From Bacteroidota bacterium (GTDB lineage Bacteria; Bacteroidota; Bacteroidia; Chitinophagales; Chitinophagaceae): a stretch of 64,000 nucleotides of DNA. The stretch is from assembly GCA_947448725.1 (NCBI GenBank), contig CANFOM010000002.1:62001-126000 (forward strand). Reading direction: 5' to 3'. The notes beneath the pieces are model-generated. The model saw nothing but the letters and a program-made list of their open reading frames with translations, was not told the origin of the DNA and did no database searches. The translations under genes and the position numbers were made by a program. Of this stretch, positions 52,901-60,997 are shown piece by piece (position 1 is the stretch's first letter; each line of letters starts with the position of its first letter).

Positions 52901-54520
52901 GACCATTCTTTCTCTAATAGGATCTATAGGCGGATTGGTTACTTGAGCAAACAGTTGCTTAAAATAACTTGTAATATGTTGAGGTTGATCACTCAATACG
53001 GCCAAAGGTGTATCGGTTCCCATGGAACCAATAGGCTCTTTACCATCTATGGCCATTGGGGTGATGATATTTTCAATATCCTCTTTAGTATAACCAAACG
53101 CTTTTTGGTATTTAAATATTTGATCGTGTTCTAAATGAGTAAATTGTATTCTAGGTTCTGGTAATTCTTCTAAACGAATTTTATATTTATTCAACCAATC
53201 GCCATAAGGTTGTTGAGCACAAATTTTTTGTTTTAAATCGGTATCGCTAATAATTTTACCAGCTTCCATATCCACTACAAACATTTTGCCAGGCTGCAAA
53301 CGACCTTTTTCAATAATGGTTGCAGGATCTATAGGTAAAGCGCCGGTTTCAGAAGCCATGATAACTCTATCATCATTGGTAACGCAATAACGTGAAGGTC
53401 TTAAGCCATTTCTATCTAAAGTGGCGCCAATAATTTTTCCATCTGTAAAAGAAATAGAAGCGGGACCATCCCAAGGTTCCATAAAAGCTGCATGAAATTC
53501 ATAGAAAGCCTTTTTAACGGGGTCCATTAAATCATTGCCATCCCAGGCTTCAGGAATCAGCATCATCATTACATGTGGTAAGGAACGACCCGATAAAGTA
53601 AGTAGTTCAATTAAATTATCCAAGCAAGCAGAGTCGGATTGTCCTGCAGTAACTACAGGTAAAATCATGTCTATTTCTTCTTTGCTAAAGTAAGGAGACA
53701 AGAATCCATTTTCATTGGACCTTAACCAATTTAAATTTCCTTGTAAAGTATTAATTTCTCCATTGTGGGCAATGTATCTAAAAGGCTGGGCTAATTTCCA
53801 AGAAGGAAAAGTATTGGTGGCAAAACGAGAGTGTACTAATCCAAAAGCAGATACCACTCTTTTGTCACTTAAGTCGGGAAAATATTCACGCACTTGATGA
53901 CTGGTCAGTTGACCTTTGTAAACAATCACTCTTTGTGAAAGAGAAGACATGTAAAAACCAATCGCTTCTTTTTTGATAGAATTATTAATGGTATGAGAGG
54001 CGTAATTTTTTAAAACAAATAGTTTTCTTTCAAAATCTTCAGGATCAGTAATATGGTCAGGCTTTTTTACAAAAACTTGCTCCATGATTGGCTCTACAGA
54101 TAATGCCGAAGGGCCAATCGTGTTTTTTATAACTGGTACTTCTCTATAACCAATAATTTCAATGCCTAATTTTTCTGCAGCACGTGCAAAAATTTCTTTA
54201 CACTCTGCGAGAATGGATTTGTCTGTAGGGAAGAAAATAAATCCCACACCATATTCATTTAAATCGGGCAGGTGAATGCCTTTATGTAATAATTCGTCAA
54301 AGAAAAATTCGTGTGGAATTTGAATCATAATACCAGCACCATCACCCGTATTTATTTCACAACCACAGGCACCACGGTGTTCCATATTTTCTAAAATAGT
54401 GAGACCGTCAATTACGTTTTGATGTGATTTTACTCCTTTGATATTGGCAACAAATCCAATACCGCAAGCGTCGTGTTCATAAGCAGGATTATACAATCCT
54501 AAGTTTTCAGTTTTCGTCAT
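49997..54520 (-). CDS. gltB: Glutamate synthase large subunit
   Basis: Makes two glutamates from glutamine and 2-oxoglutarate. It has 1507 residues, the usual length. The N-terminal class II amidotransferase nucleophile is Cys19 in HDACGIGF, so an 18-residue propeptide is probably removed. A central domain and an FMN-binding synthase domain follow (SKAGVGTIAAGV, ADVVLIAGFDGGTGASP, then the 3Fe-4S cysteines in CHMNTCPVG). The GXGXG beta-helix domain forms the C-terminus. Forms a nitrogen-assimilation run with gltD and amt. Confidence 0.97.
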   Translation of the reverse strand: MTKTENLGLYNPAYEHDACGIGFVANIKGVKSHQNVIDGLTILENMEHRGACGCEINTGDGAGIMIQIPHEFFFDELLHKGIHLPDLNEYGVGFIFFPTDKSILAECKEIFARAAEKLGIEIIGYREVPVIKNTIGPSALSVEPIMEQVFVKKPDHITDPEDFERKLFVLKNYASHTINNSIKKEAIGFYMSSLSQRVIVYKGQLTSHQVREYFPDLSDKRVVSAFGLVHSRFATNTFPSWKLAQPFRYIAHNGEINTLQGNLNWLRSNENGFLSPYFSKEEIDMILPVVTAGQSDSACLDNLIELLTLSGRSLPHVMMMLIPEAWDGNDLMDPVKKAFYEFHAAFMEPWDGPASISFTDGKIIGATLDRNGLRPSRYCVTNDDRVIMASETGALPIDPATIIEKGRLQPGKMFVVDMEAGKIISDTDLKQKICAQQPYGDWLNKYKIRLEELPEPRIQFTHLEHDQIFKYQKAFGYTKEDIENIITPMAIDGKEPIGSMGTDTPLAVLSDQPQHITSYFKQLFAQVTNPPIDPIRERMVMSLATFVGSQGNLLVEDPMASHCLALKHPILNNHELEKIRSIDTGVFQAKTLQCYFRADGKEGSLKRGLDRLGRYAVDAVEDGFEVIVLTDRSIDSEHAAIPTLLACASVHHHLIRKGLRGKVGIIVEAGDVWEVHHYACLIGFGATAINPYMALSTIRDMKIEEKIKTDYDAEKLKKNYIKAVNEGLYKVFSKMGISTLQSYQGAQIFEIIGINKDVVSRHFTGAISRIDGMGLDEIAKEILAKHDLAFAKKSSPVDRLTEGGVYQWKRRGEFHLFNPQTIHLLQHSTKANDYASFKKYSKLVNDQTEKACTLRSLFDFKPTRPSISIDEVEPAAAIYRRFATGAMSFGSISWEAHTTLAIAMNRLGGKSNTGEGGEDEIRYTKLPNGDSMRSAIKQVASARFGVTSYYLSEADELQIKMAQGAKPGEGGQLPGDKVDDWIGKTRHATPGVGLISPPPHHDIYSIEDLSQLIFDLKNANRAARINVKLVSKAGVGTIAAGVTKAKADVVLIAGFDGGTGASPLSSIKHAGLPWELGLAETHQTLVKNKLRSRVVVQADGQMKTGRDIAIATLLGAEEWGVATAALIVEGCIMMRKCHMNTCPVGVATQDPELRKRFTGDPDHVVHFFEFITQELREIMAELGYRTINEMVGQVDALTMRENITHWKYKNLDLSEVLYKEPAEAGVGLYQTETQDHLMSDVLDWKLLAAAKPAIDSQQKVSAQFEIKNTDRTTGTIVSNEITKVYKAEGLPEDTLHFKFIGTAGQSFGAFNTKGVTLELEGDANDYFGKGLSGAQLIVYPDKKASFVPEENIIIGNVAFYGATSGTAFIRGKAGERFAVRNSGATVVVEGIGDHGCEYMTGGIAVILGATGRNFAAGMSGGIAYVYDVQNNFELMCNKEMVELESTDKEDQLLLQNLIQQHFNNTGSAVAKFILADFDNQLKHIVKVFPSDYKKALQKQKAKLTAAK

Positions 54521-54610
54521 TTACAACCAGTTAATTATAGGATACTCTAAGTAGGGAGCGATTCGTGGAAAATTACGAAAAAAACAGGATTTTTAATAGC
54601 AAAATCGCAA

Positions 54611-54618
54611 CAAATTTA
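54611..54618 (-). promoter_or_regulatory. TAnnTTTG element of gltB
   Basis: The minus strand reads TAAATTTG, giving a leader of about 85 bases. A palindrome TAACG-AA-CGTTA (54672-54683) lies about 60 bases upstream and could be a regulator site. No clear -33 element. Confidence 0.4.
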
Positions 54619-54706
54619 CTAACCATTTGATAATTTTTAATTAAAATATAAAATAATTGAATAATATCAAATAACGAACGTTAGCCTTTGTAAATTTTGA
54701 AATAAA

Positions 54707-55531
54707 TCAAATGATATCCATTTTTAATTTGTCAAAACCGGGTGATGGATTTAATATAGTTCCTTTGGGAAACAGGCCAAAAATAGAACTGCCAGAACCG
54801 CTCAAACTAGCGTAAATAGCCCCCTGATCATATAAATAATTTTTAATAAGAGACAAGGAGGGGTGTGCGCTAAAAACTGGAATTTCAAAATCGTTGATTA
54901 GTTCATTTTCCCAAGTAGTGATAGGCTGTTGAATAATAGTTGCTATTGCTTTTTCTTTAATAGTGGGTGTTATTTGTTGAAAAGCCCAGCCTGTTGATAT
55001 AGGAATACCTGGATGAAGGAGCGCAATTGTATAATTTGATAAGTGGATGGGAATGGGTTGCATAATTTCACCTCTCCCAGTGGCATGACATGCTTCATTT
55101 AAAATAAAAAAAGGGCAATCACTTCCTAATTGTGCAGCATAGTGAATTAATTTTTCTTTTGATAATTTTAATTCAAATAAATCATTCAAAATAGAAAGTG
55201 CTTTAGCGCCATCACTTGATCCGCCACCTAGTCCAGCCCCTATGGGAATTTTTTTATGCAAATGAATTTTAACGGCAGAGAGTTGAGGAAAATCTGCTTT
55301 TAATAAATGATAAGCTTTGACGCATAAGTTACCTGAAACATCACCTGGTATTGGGTTTCCGGAGCTAGTAAATTCAACTAATTCATTTTGCTTACCGCTT
55401 ATAGTCGTTATTTCAAGAATATCATCTAAGGCCACTGGATAAAAAACAGTTTCTAATGCATGAAATCCATCTGTTCTTTTTTCTAAGATAGATAAGCCTA
55501 AATTAATTTTACAATTGGGAAATTGAATCAT
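54707..55531 (-). CDS. ispE: 4-diphosphocytidyl-2-C-methyl-D-erythritol kinase
   Basis: GHMP kinase of the MEP isoprenoid pathway. It has 274 residues. The N-terminal FPNCKINLGLSI, the ATP loop PIGAGLGGGSSDGAKAL (about 96-112) and the C-terminal LSGSGSSIFGLF are the three GHMP motifs in order. It starts three bases after the bifunctional nuclease gene and is surely cotranscribed with it. Confidence 0.95.
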   Translation of the reverse strand: MIQFPNCKINLGLSILEKRTDGFHALETVFYPVALDDILEITTISGKQNELVEFTSSGNPIPGDVSGNLCVKAYHLLKADFPQLSAVKIHLHKKIPIGAGLGGGSSDGAKALSILNDLFELKLSKEKLIHYAAQLGSDCPFFILNEACHATGRGEIMQPIPIHLSNYTIALLHPGIPISTGWAFQQITPTIKEKAIATIIQQPITTWENELINDFEIPVFSAHPSLSLIKNYLYDQGAIYASLSGSGSSIFGLFPKGTILNPSPGFDKLKMDII

Positions 55532-55534
55532 TCT

Positions 55535-56125
55535 TTAGGATTTCTTTTGCGCATTTTTTTTATTGATTTCATCTCGAATATCAATTGCGCGGATATAATC
55601 TTCTTGTTCTAAGACCTCTTGCAGTAATTTATTTAATTCAATCAAAGACAAGCTTGATAAATCGTTGTTGCTAGGGGTGCTCGCGATGGTCGTAGGGGCA
55701 ATTACTTTTTCGGCATTTTCATTGGCCAAGCCTGCTTGTTCTAGAATGTTATCATATACGTAAATAGGGCAACCAAAACGAACGGCTAAGGCAAGTGCAT
55801 CACTTGTTCTGCTATCAATTTCAATGGTATCATTGGCGGTAAAGCAAACTAGTTTTGAATAAAAAATGCCTTCTTGTAAGTCACATATATATACTTCTTG
55901 CAATTGAATATCAAATGCAGTCATAAAATTTTTCATTAAATCGTGTGTCAAGGGGCGAGAAGGATGCATGTTTTCTAAAGCAACGGCAATGGCTTGTGCT
56001 TCAAAACCACCAATCACAATAGGAAGTCGACGTAAACCATTCACTTCTCCTAAAATAACCGCGTAGGAGTTAGATTGAGTGATGCTATGAGATAAGGCTA
56101 CTATTTCTAATTCAATTTTTTTCAT
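55535..56125 (-). CDS. Bifunctional nuclease (DUF151) with C-terminal UvrB/UvrC motif
   Basis: A 196-residue protein. The BFN/DUF151 domain (about 1-140) has LPIVIGGFEAQAIAVAL and SRTSDALALAVRFGCPIYV; plant and bacterial homologues have RNase and DNase activity. A UvrB/C-like helical hairpin at about 158-192 (LNKLLQEVLEQEDYIRAIDIRDEI) suggests a protein-protein contact. The promoter TAACTTTG is 16 bases upstream. Its real substrate in the cell is not known. Confidence 0.87.
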   Translation of the reverse strand: MKKIELEIVALSHSITQSNSYAVILGEVNGLRRLPIVIGGFEAQAIAVALENMHPSRPLTHDLMKNFMTAFDIQLQEVYICDLQEGIFYSKLVCFTANDTIEIDSRTSDALALAVRFGCPIYVYDNILEQAGLANENAEKVIAPTTIASTPSNNDLSSLSLIELNKLLQEVLEQEDYIRAIDIRDEINKKNAQKKS

Positions 56126-56141
56126 ATACTGTTTGGCCCTT

Positions 56142-56149
56142 CAAAGTTA
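56142..56149 (-). promoter_or_regulatory. TAnnTTTG element of the nuclease-ispE operon
   Basis: The minus strand reads TAACTTTG, 16 bases before the ATG at 56125. A full consensus match without an obvious -33 partner. Confidence 0.5.
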
Positions 56150-56220
56150 ATTAAAAAAACAAATCTTTTAAGGCCTATTTTTTAGCAGATGTATTAAATT
56201 GTGAACATTAAATAGATGCC

Positions 56221-56556
56221 ATGCAACCAATTCTTTTATCTGAAATCAAGCCTGTAACTTTATGTGCTGGCTTTGATTCAAAGTTAATTCACAGTGATTC
56301 CATGACCTGGTCCTTTGTCCATTCAAAAGCTGGACATACTTTACCTGCTCATCAACATGTGCATGAGCAAGTGACCCATATTGTAAGTGGTAATTTTGAA
56401 TTAACAGTTAATGGAACGCCATATTTATTAGCTGCTGGTTCTGTATTTATTATCCCCTCCAATGCAATACATTCAGGAACAAGTATTACCGATTGTAATA
56501 TTATTGATGTATTCAATCCTGTTAGAGAAGATTATGCAAAATTGAGTGCACAGTAA
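56221..56556 (+). CDS. Cupin-domain protein
   Basis: A single-domain cupin of 111 residues. Motif 1 is GHTLPAHQHVHEQVTHIVSG (His at about 38, 42, 44, 48) and motif 2 is PSNAIHSG. These would bind one metal. Small cupins serve as isomerases, dioxygenases or sensors, so the role is open. It is followed 15 bases later by an SDR gene and is likely cotranscribed. Confidence 0.87.
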   Translation: MQPILLSEIKPVTLCAGFDSKLIHSDSMTWSFVHSKAGHTLPAHQHVHEQVTHIVSGNFELTVNGTPYLLAAGSVFIIPSNAIHSGTSITDCNIIDVFNPVREDYAKLSAQ

Positions 56557-56571
56557 TTTAAAATAAAATAG

Positions 56572-57357
56572 ATGTATCCTTTACAAAATAAAATCGCATT
56601 AGTAGGTGGGGCCTCACAAGGTCTTGGAGCAGCCTGTGCCCATGCATTAGCTGCCGCAGGAGCTACGGTCATTGTATTTGCAAGAACAGAAGAGAAATTA
56701 AAAAGTGTAGTTAATGCTTTACCAACACCCTTGCAACAGGAGCATAGCTATTTAATTATTGATACAGCAAATCTAATTGTGTCAAAAAAAACTTTTCAGA
56801 AATTTATAGAAAAAATTAAAACGGTTCATATACTAGTTAATAATACGGGTGGTCCTGCGGCGGGTTTATTGTATGAAACTAGTATAGAGGATTTAAAAGC
56901 ATCTTTTGAATCACATTTATTGCATGCGCATCAATTGGTTCAGCTTTTATTGCCTGGTATGCGCGAGGCTAAATTCGGAAGAATTATTAATCTGCTTTCT
57001 GTTTCTATTAAAGAACCGATTGATGATTTAGGCATTTCCAATACTATTAGAGCAGGGATGGCCAATTGGGCAAAAACTTTATCTAGAGAGTTAGGGCCCA
57101 TGGGCATTACCGTTAACAATGTATTGCCAGGCTTTACCAATACCGAAAGATTAAGTTACTTGTTTACAAATAGAGCCACAAAAGCAGGGGTAACAAAAGA
57201 AGAAATTACCAAAGGGGTTGAAAATAGTATTCCTGTAAAAAGGTTAGGGGAGCCCAAAGAATTAGCGGCCGCTGTTTGTTTTTTATGTAGCGAAGAAGCC
57301 AATTTTATCAATGGCATTAATTTACCCGTGGATGGTGGACAAATTAGATCGCTCTAA
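56572..57357 (+). CDS. Atypical short-chain dehydrogenase/reductase
   Basis: A 261-residue Rossmann protein. The cofactor loop is GGASQGLGAACA (12-23), followed by NNTGGP (90-95) and the SDR serine Ser143 (INLLSVS). The usual YxxxK pair is not there: the matching segment reads GISNTIRAG (154-162). The C-terminal PEELA-type end (NLPVDGG) is normal. I recall a group of such SDRs with SNxxR in place of YxxxK, so this seems a real subfamily rather than a sequence error. The catalytic mechanism must differ from classical FabG-like enzymes. Confidence 0.85.
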   Translation: MYPLQNKIALVGGASQGLGAACAHALAAAGATVIVFARTEEKLKSVVNALPTPLQQEHSYLIIDTANLIVSKKTFQKFIEKIKTVHILVNNTGGPAAGLLYETSIEDLKASFESHLLHAHQLVQLLLPGMREAKFGRIINLLSVSIKEPIDDLGISNTIRAGMANWAKTLSRELGPMGITVNNVLPGFTNTERLSYLFTNRATKAGVTKEEITKGVENSIPVKRLGEPKELAAAVCFLCSEEANFINGINLPVDGGQIRSL

Positions 57358-57386
57358 TAAATAAGGAAATAACTATTAAGTAGTAT

Positions 57387-58349
57387 TTAATTGGCCGCTT
57401 TTGCTTTTAATACTGCTGCAGTTAATTTAGGTACTATTTCAAATGCATCACCTACTACACCATAATCTGCTGCTTTAAAAAAGGGTGCTTCTGGATCTTT
57501 ATTGATGACTACAATTGTTTTACTTCTGTTGACACCAGCTAAATGTTGGATCGCTCCAGAAATACCAATAGCAATGTATAAATTAGGTGCAATTTGAATT
57601 CCAGTTTGTCCAACGTGTTCGTGATGTGGGCGCCAATCTGCATCTGAAACTGGACGACTACAGGCAGTAGCTGCACCCAAAGCCTTCGCAAGGTCTAAAA
57701 GCATTCCCCAGTTTTCTGGTCCTTTTAAACCTCGGCCTCCACTAACTACTAAATTCGCTTCTGTTAATGGAATCTCACCCTCAATTTTTTCTACTTTGAT
57801 AATTTTAATTGAAGCAGGAGGAATGGGTAAATTAATTTCTTCGATGCTTGCAGCATTATTGTATGCTACTAATCCAAAACTATTTTGATTGATGGAAATG
57901 ACTTTAATGGGTGTTTCAATATTAATATTGGCAAATGCTTTACCAGAAAAAACAGTCTTCTTTACTGCAAATCCATTTTCAGTATTGGGTAAACTACAAG
58001 TACCTGTTACAATCCCGGCATTTAATTTAACGGCAACTGCAGGCGCTATGGCTCTTCCGTTGATATTGTGCGCAAAAACTACCACCGTTGCATTTAGGTT
58101 CTTGGCAGCATTAGCTATTAAAGAGGAGTGGACTTTAACATCCAAGGAGTTTAAAGTTTCATTTTTTAATTGATGTACTTTTTGTGCTCCATTTTTTCCT
58201 AAATCGGCAAGGTTGTCTTTGATAGTTCCAAAAACCAATGCTTCTGCTTGGCAACCTAATTGTTTTGCAAGGGCTGCACCATAAGACAAGGCTTCTAAGG
58301 AGGCTTTTTTAATTTGTTGATCGGCTTGATCTATATAAACAAGTACCAT
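57387..58349 (-). CDS. etfA: Electron transfer flavoprotein alpha subunit
   Basis: FAD-binding subunit of the ETF heterodimer, which carries electrons from acyl-CoA dehydrogenases to the quinone pool. It has 320 residues. The C-terminal FAD domain has SGGRGLKGPENW, AATACSRPVSDADW (with the Arg and Ser contacting FAD), GQTGIQIAP and GISGAIQHLAG. It follows etfB by 19 bases. No ETF:quinone oxidoreductase or acyl-CoA dehydrogenase is next to it. Confidence 0.95.
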   Translation of the reverse strand: MVLVYIDQADQQIKKASLEALSYGAALAKQLGCQAEALVFGTIKDNLADLGKNGAQKVHQLKNETLNSLDVKVHSSLIANAAKNLNATVVVFAHNINGRAIAPAVAVKLNAGIVTGTCSLPNTENGFAVKKTVFSGKAFANINIETPIKVISINQNSFGLVAYNNAASIEEINLPIPPASIKIIKVEKIEGEIPLTEANLVVSGGRGLKGPENWGMLLDLAKALGAATACSRPVSDADWRPHHEHVGQTGIQIAPNLYIAIGISGAIQHLAGVNRSKTIVVINKDPEAPFFKAADYGVVGDAFEIVPKLTAAVLKAKAAN

Positions 58350-58368
58350 AAAATAAAATTGTAATGGG

Positions 58369-59112
58369 TTAAATAACTTTTGCTTCTTCTTTTAATAATT
58401 TCACAAGGGCATCCATATTTTCTGGATCAATTAATTTTACACCAGATTTAGCAGGCGGTAAATCAAATTGGCTGATGCTGGTTGTTGCTAAGGTTGCCAT
58501 AGGAGCCACTACTTTTAATGGTTTTGTACGAGCCGCCATAATACCGCGCATATTAGGAATTCTTTGTTCGGCCATTCCTTTTTGACAACTTACAATCAAG
58601 GGTAAATTTACTTCGCAGGTTTCCTCGCCACTTTCAATTTCTCTTTTAACGGTGGCTGTATTTCCATTTAATTCAAAATGATCGGCCAATGATACAAATG
58701 GAAAATCTAGTAGGGCACTCAACATAGAGCCGATACAAGCGCTATTGTAATCGATGGTTTCTTTTCCTGTCAATATTAAATCATAAGCGCCTTCTTTAGC
58801 CACTTCTGCAATTTGATGAGCAATGGTAAAAGAATCATTGCTAGTACTATCAATCCTAATGGCTTCGTCACCGCCCAATGCCAAGGCTTTTCTAATGATA
58901 AGTTCTGCATCAACACCACCTACCGTCACTAAATGTATAATAGTAGCAGGGTCTTTTTCTTTTAATTCAATGGCGCGAACTAGTGCATACCATTCGTCGT
59001 AGGGGTTAATAATCCATTGAACACCGCTTTCATCGAACTTTGTATTACCTTCGATAAAGGCGATTTTAGCAGTGGTATCGGGGGTTTTGCTGATACAAAC
59101 TAAGATCTTCAT
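58369..59112 (-). CDS. etfB: Electron transfer flavoprotein beta subunit
   Basis: AMP-binding partner of EtfA, 247 residues. It begins MKILVCISKTPDTTAK, the normal EtfB start. The signature region VREIESGEE-like TVKREIESGEETCEVNLPLIVS lies near 165-190, followed by IPNMRGIMAARTKPL. First gene of the etfBA operon, with a TATATTTG promoter 47 bases upstream, overlapping the divergent TPR gene's upstream region. Confidence 0.95.
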   Translation of the reverse strand: MKILVCISKTPDTTAKIAFIEGNTKFDESGVQWIINPYDEWYALVRAIELKEKDPATIIHLVTVGGVDAELIIRKALALGGDEAIRIDSTSNDSFTIAHQIAEVAKEGAYDLILTGKETIDYNSACIGSMLSALLDFPFVSLADHFELNGNTATVKREIESGEETCEVNLPLIVSCQKGMAEQRIPNMRGIMAARTKPLKVVAPMATLATTSISQFDLPPAKSGVKLIDPENMDALVKLLKEEAKVI

Positions 59113-59159
59113 GATGACTAATTTAGTTTCTTAATAGTTAGTTGTTTATGCAACTAATG

Positions 59160-59167
59160 CAAATATA
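59160..59167 (-). promoter_or_regulatory. TAnnTTTG element of etfBA
   Basis: The minus strand reads TATATTTG in the 62-base divergent gap between etfB and the TPR gene. The predicted leader is about 43 bases. The -33 region is poor. Confidence 0.45.
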
Positions 59168-59174
59168 AGCCAAG

Positions 59175-59486
59175 ATGACTCGAATTGAAAGAATTATTGA
59201 ATTTTTAAATCAACAACCTAAGGATAACTTTTTAAGGCATGCATTGGCCCTAGAATATATTAAAATGGGGGAGGAACAAAAAGCCCTTGACTTATTTATA
59301 GCGCTACTTACCGAATCTCCAGAATATATTGGCTCTTATTATCATTTAGCAAAATGCTTAGAGCGGATGAATGATAAAGAAGCTGCAATTCTTTGGTATG
59401 AAAAAGGAATGGCCGCTGCTAAGGCTGCTAAGGACAACCATGCGCATAGTGAATTGCAAGCAGCTTATGAAGAATTAGTGTATTAA
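59175..59486 (+). CDS. Tetratricopeptide-repeat protein
   Basis: A protein of 103 residues made of two to three TPR helical pairs (FLRHALALEYIKMGEEQKALDLF; GSYYHLAKCLERMNDKEAAILWYEKG). No signal peptide, so probably a cytoplasmic scaffold. It stands alone between divergent etfB and a convergent hypothetical gene. Partner unknown. Confidence 0.85.
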   Translation: MTRIERIIEFLNQQPKDNFLRHALALEYIKMGEEQKALDLFIALLTESPEYIGSYYHLAKCLERMNDKEAAILWYEKGMAAAKAAKDNHAHSELQAAYEELVY

Positions 59487-59499
59487 GCCATCCAAGAAT

Positions 59500-60063
59500 T
59501 TAAGTAAGCCTTTGATTTATTTTGGTATCTATTAACTGAAAAAAATCTTCAGGTTTATAGGTTCTCCAGGCACTTATTTCCATTAGTTCGATGTACCTAT
59601 TTAATTTGCGCAATAAAAAATCATGTTGCGCTGCGGTATGAAAATTAACTAAAACAGCCCAGCCTTCTTCCTCCGAAGTTTGTTCATACAATTCTTCATA
59701 ATAATCTTTGTCGCCACTGTGAAAGTTAAAAACACTTTCGGCAATTAATATAAATTTATAAATGCCTTCTTCCATGAGTTTATCTAGCACTTCTCTTTTT
59801 AACTCCATTATATCATTTTCTATGGCATCATTCCATTCTCCAATCATTTCAATAATGGCAAATTTTAATTCATAATCAACGAATAAAATTTTTAAATATA
59901 AAGTCTTGCTTCCAAACTCATCCCATTGCGGATGGATATAATAATTATAAACTGTTTGAGAAAATTCAAATTCGCTGTAAGTGCGTCCAAAAAATATAGA
60001 TTTTGGATCTTCTTCTGCCATGTATAAATGGCGCCAGTGATAATGCGGTTCTATTTCATGCAT
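59500..60063 (-). CDS. Conserved hypothetical acidic protein
   Basis: A soluble protein of 187 residues, rich in Glu, Tyr, Phe and Trp, with no signal peptide or membrane helix. Blocks such as EPHYHWRHLYMAEEDPKSIFFG at the start and AWRTYKPEDFFQLID near the end look conserved rather than random. I believe similar proteins are common in this phylum, but I know of no function. The longest frame begins with TTG (60069); the ATG at 60063 is preferred. It follows the BadF-type kinase gene by 21 bases. Confidence 0.75.
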   Translation of the reverse strand: MHEIEPHYHWRHLYMAEEDPKSIFFGRTYSEFEFSQTVYNYYIHPQWDEFGSKTLYLKILFVDYELKFAIIEMIGEWNDAIENDIMELKREVLDKLMEEGIYKFILIAESVFNFHSGDKDYYEELYEQTSEEEGWAVLVNFHTAAQHDFLLRKLNRYIELMEISAWRTYKPEDFFQLIDTKINQRLT

Positions 60064-60084
60064 ACGCAACTAACCAGATAGGGG

Positions 60085-60933
60085 TTATTGTTTTTTATGA
60101 TAAGCTATCAAACCATCCATGGGTGATTTGATAATTTTACCCAATTCAATCTCATAGCTTAAAGCCAATTGTTTAACAATGTCTTTAAAAGCAAAAGCAA
60201 TGCCACCCACAAAATGAATAGGGTAAATCCAAGATTCATTCATTTTGTTTATGTGGGCAAAGAAGAAATCATTCAAGCCATCTTCAATAATATTTTCAAT
60301 CATATAATGACCTCTATGCTCGGCTAAGAATGGCGCAAAAGAGGCAAGGGTTCTATTGGGGAAGGGGTCTTTATAAATACTATTTAATATAGCGTCCTTG
60401 CTTAGGTTGTATTTATTTTCAAAAGCGGCCATTAAATCCTCATCAAAAGTTTTGTATAAAAAATATTGAATTACTTTTTTTCCAAGGTAAGCGCCGCTGC
60501 CTTCATCGCCTAACACATAGCCTAAACCAGGGCTATTTTTTGTAATCTTTTTTCCGTTGTAAAAGCCTGTGTTGGAACCGGTGCCTAAAATACAAACCAC
60601 TCCTTTTTCATTTTGGCAACTAGCACGTGCTGCCGCTACTAAATCGGTTTCGATGGAAAGTTTTGCATTTTTAAAAACGCTTTTTAACGCTTTTTTTAAG
60701 GAAAGTACATTGTCGGGATTGCTTAATCCCGTGCCATAAAAGTAAACCGCTTCTATTTTTGCAAGATTGGTCTTTTTTGCAAAAGATTTCTCCAGCAATT
60801 GAGTCATTTCAAGGGTCGATAAAAAATAAGGACTGATACCAATGGTGTTTACCGTAGTTTTTTGGTTGTTTTGGATGAGGGTCCAATGGCATTTAGTTGC
60901 ACCACTATCGGCAATGAGGTAATTCTTTAGCAT
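60085..60933 (-). CDS. BadF/BadG-type ATPase, N-acetylglucosamine kinase-like
   Basis: An ASKHA-fold kinase of 282 residues. It starts with the phosphate-1 loop ADSGATKCHW. GTGSNTGFY (about 115-123) is the second phosphate loop, followed by GLGYVLGDEGSGAYLGKKV, a typical GlcNAc kinase segment, and HFVGGIAFAF near 245. It probably phosphorylates GlcNAc or another amino sugar recovered from cell-wall or glycan turnover. No sugar transporter is adjacent. Confidence 0.85.
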   Translation of the reverse strand: MLKNYLIADSGATKCHWTLIQNNQKTTVNTIGISPYFLSTLEMTQLLEKSFAKKTNLAKIEAVYFYGTGLSNPDNVLSLKKALKSVFKNAKLSIETDLVAAARASCQNEKGVVCILGTGSNTGFYNGKKITKNSPGLGYVLGDEGSGAYLGKKVIQYFLYKTFDEDLMAAFENKYNLSKDAILNSIYKDPFPNRTLASFAPFLAEHRGHYMIENIIEDGLNDFFFAHINKMNESWIYPIHFVGGIAFAFKDIVKQLALSYEIELGKIIKSPMDGLIAYHKKQ

Positions 60934-60997
60934 AGCAAGTTACTCTTGTGCGTGAAAATAGCCATTTTAGTGTAATTTTAGCCCGAATAAAATTAGC

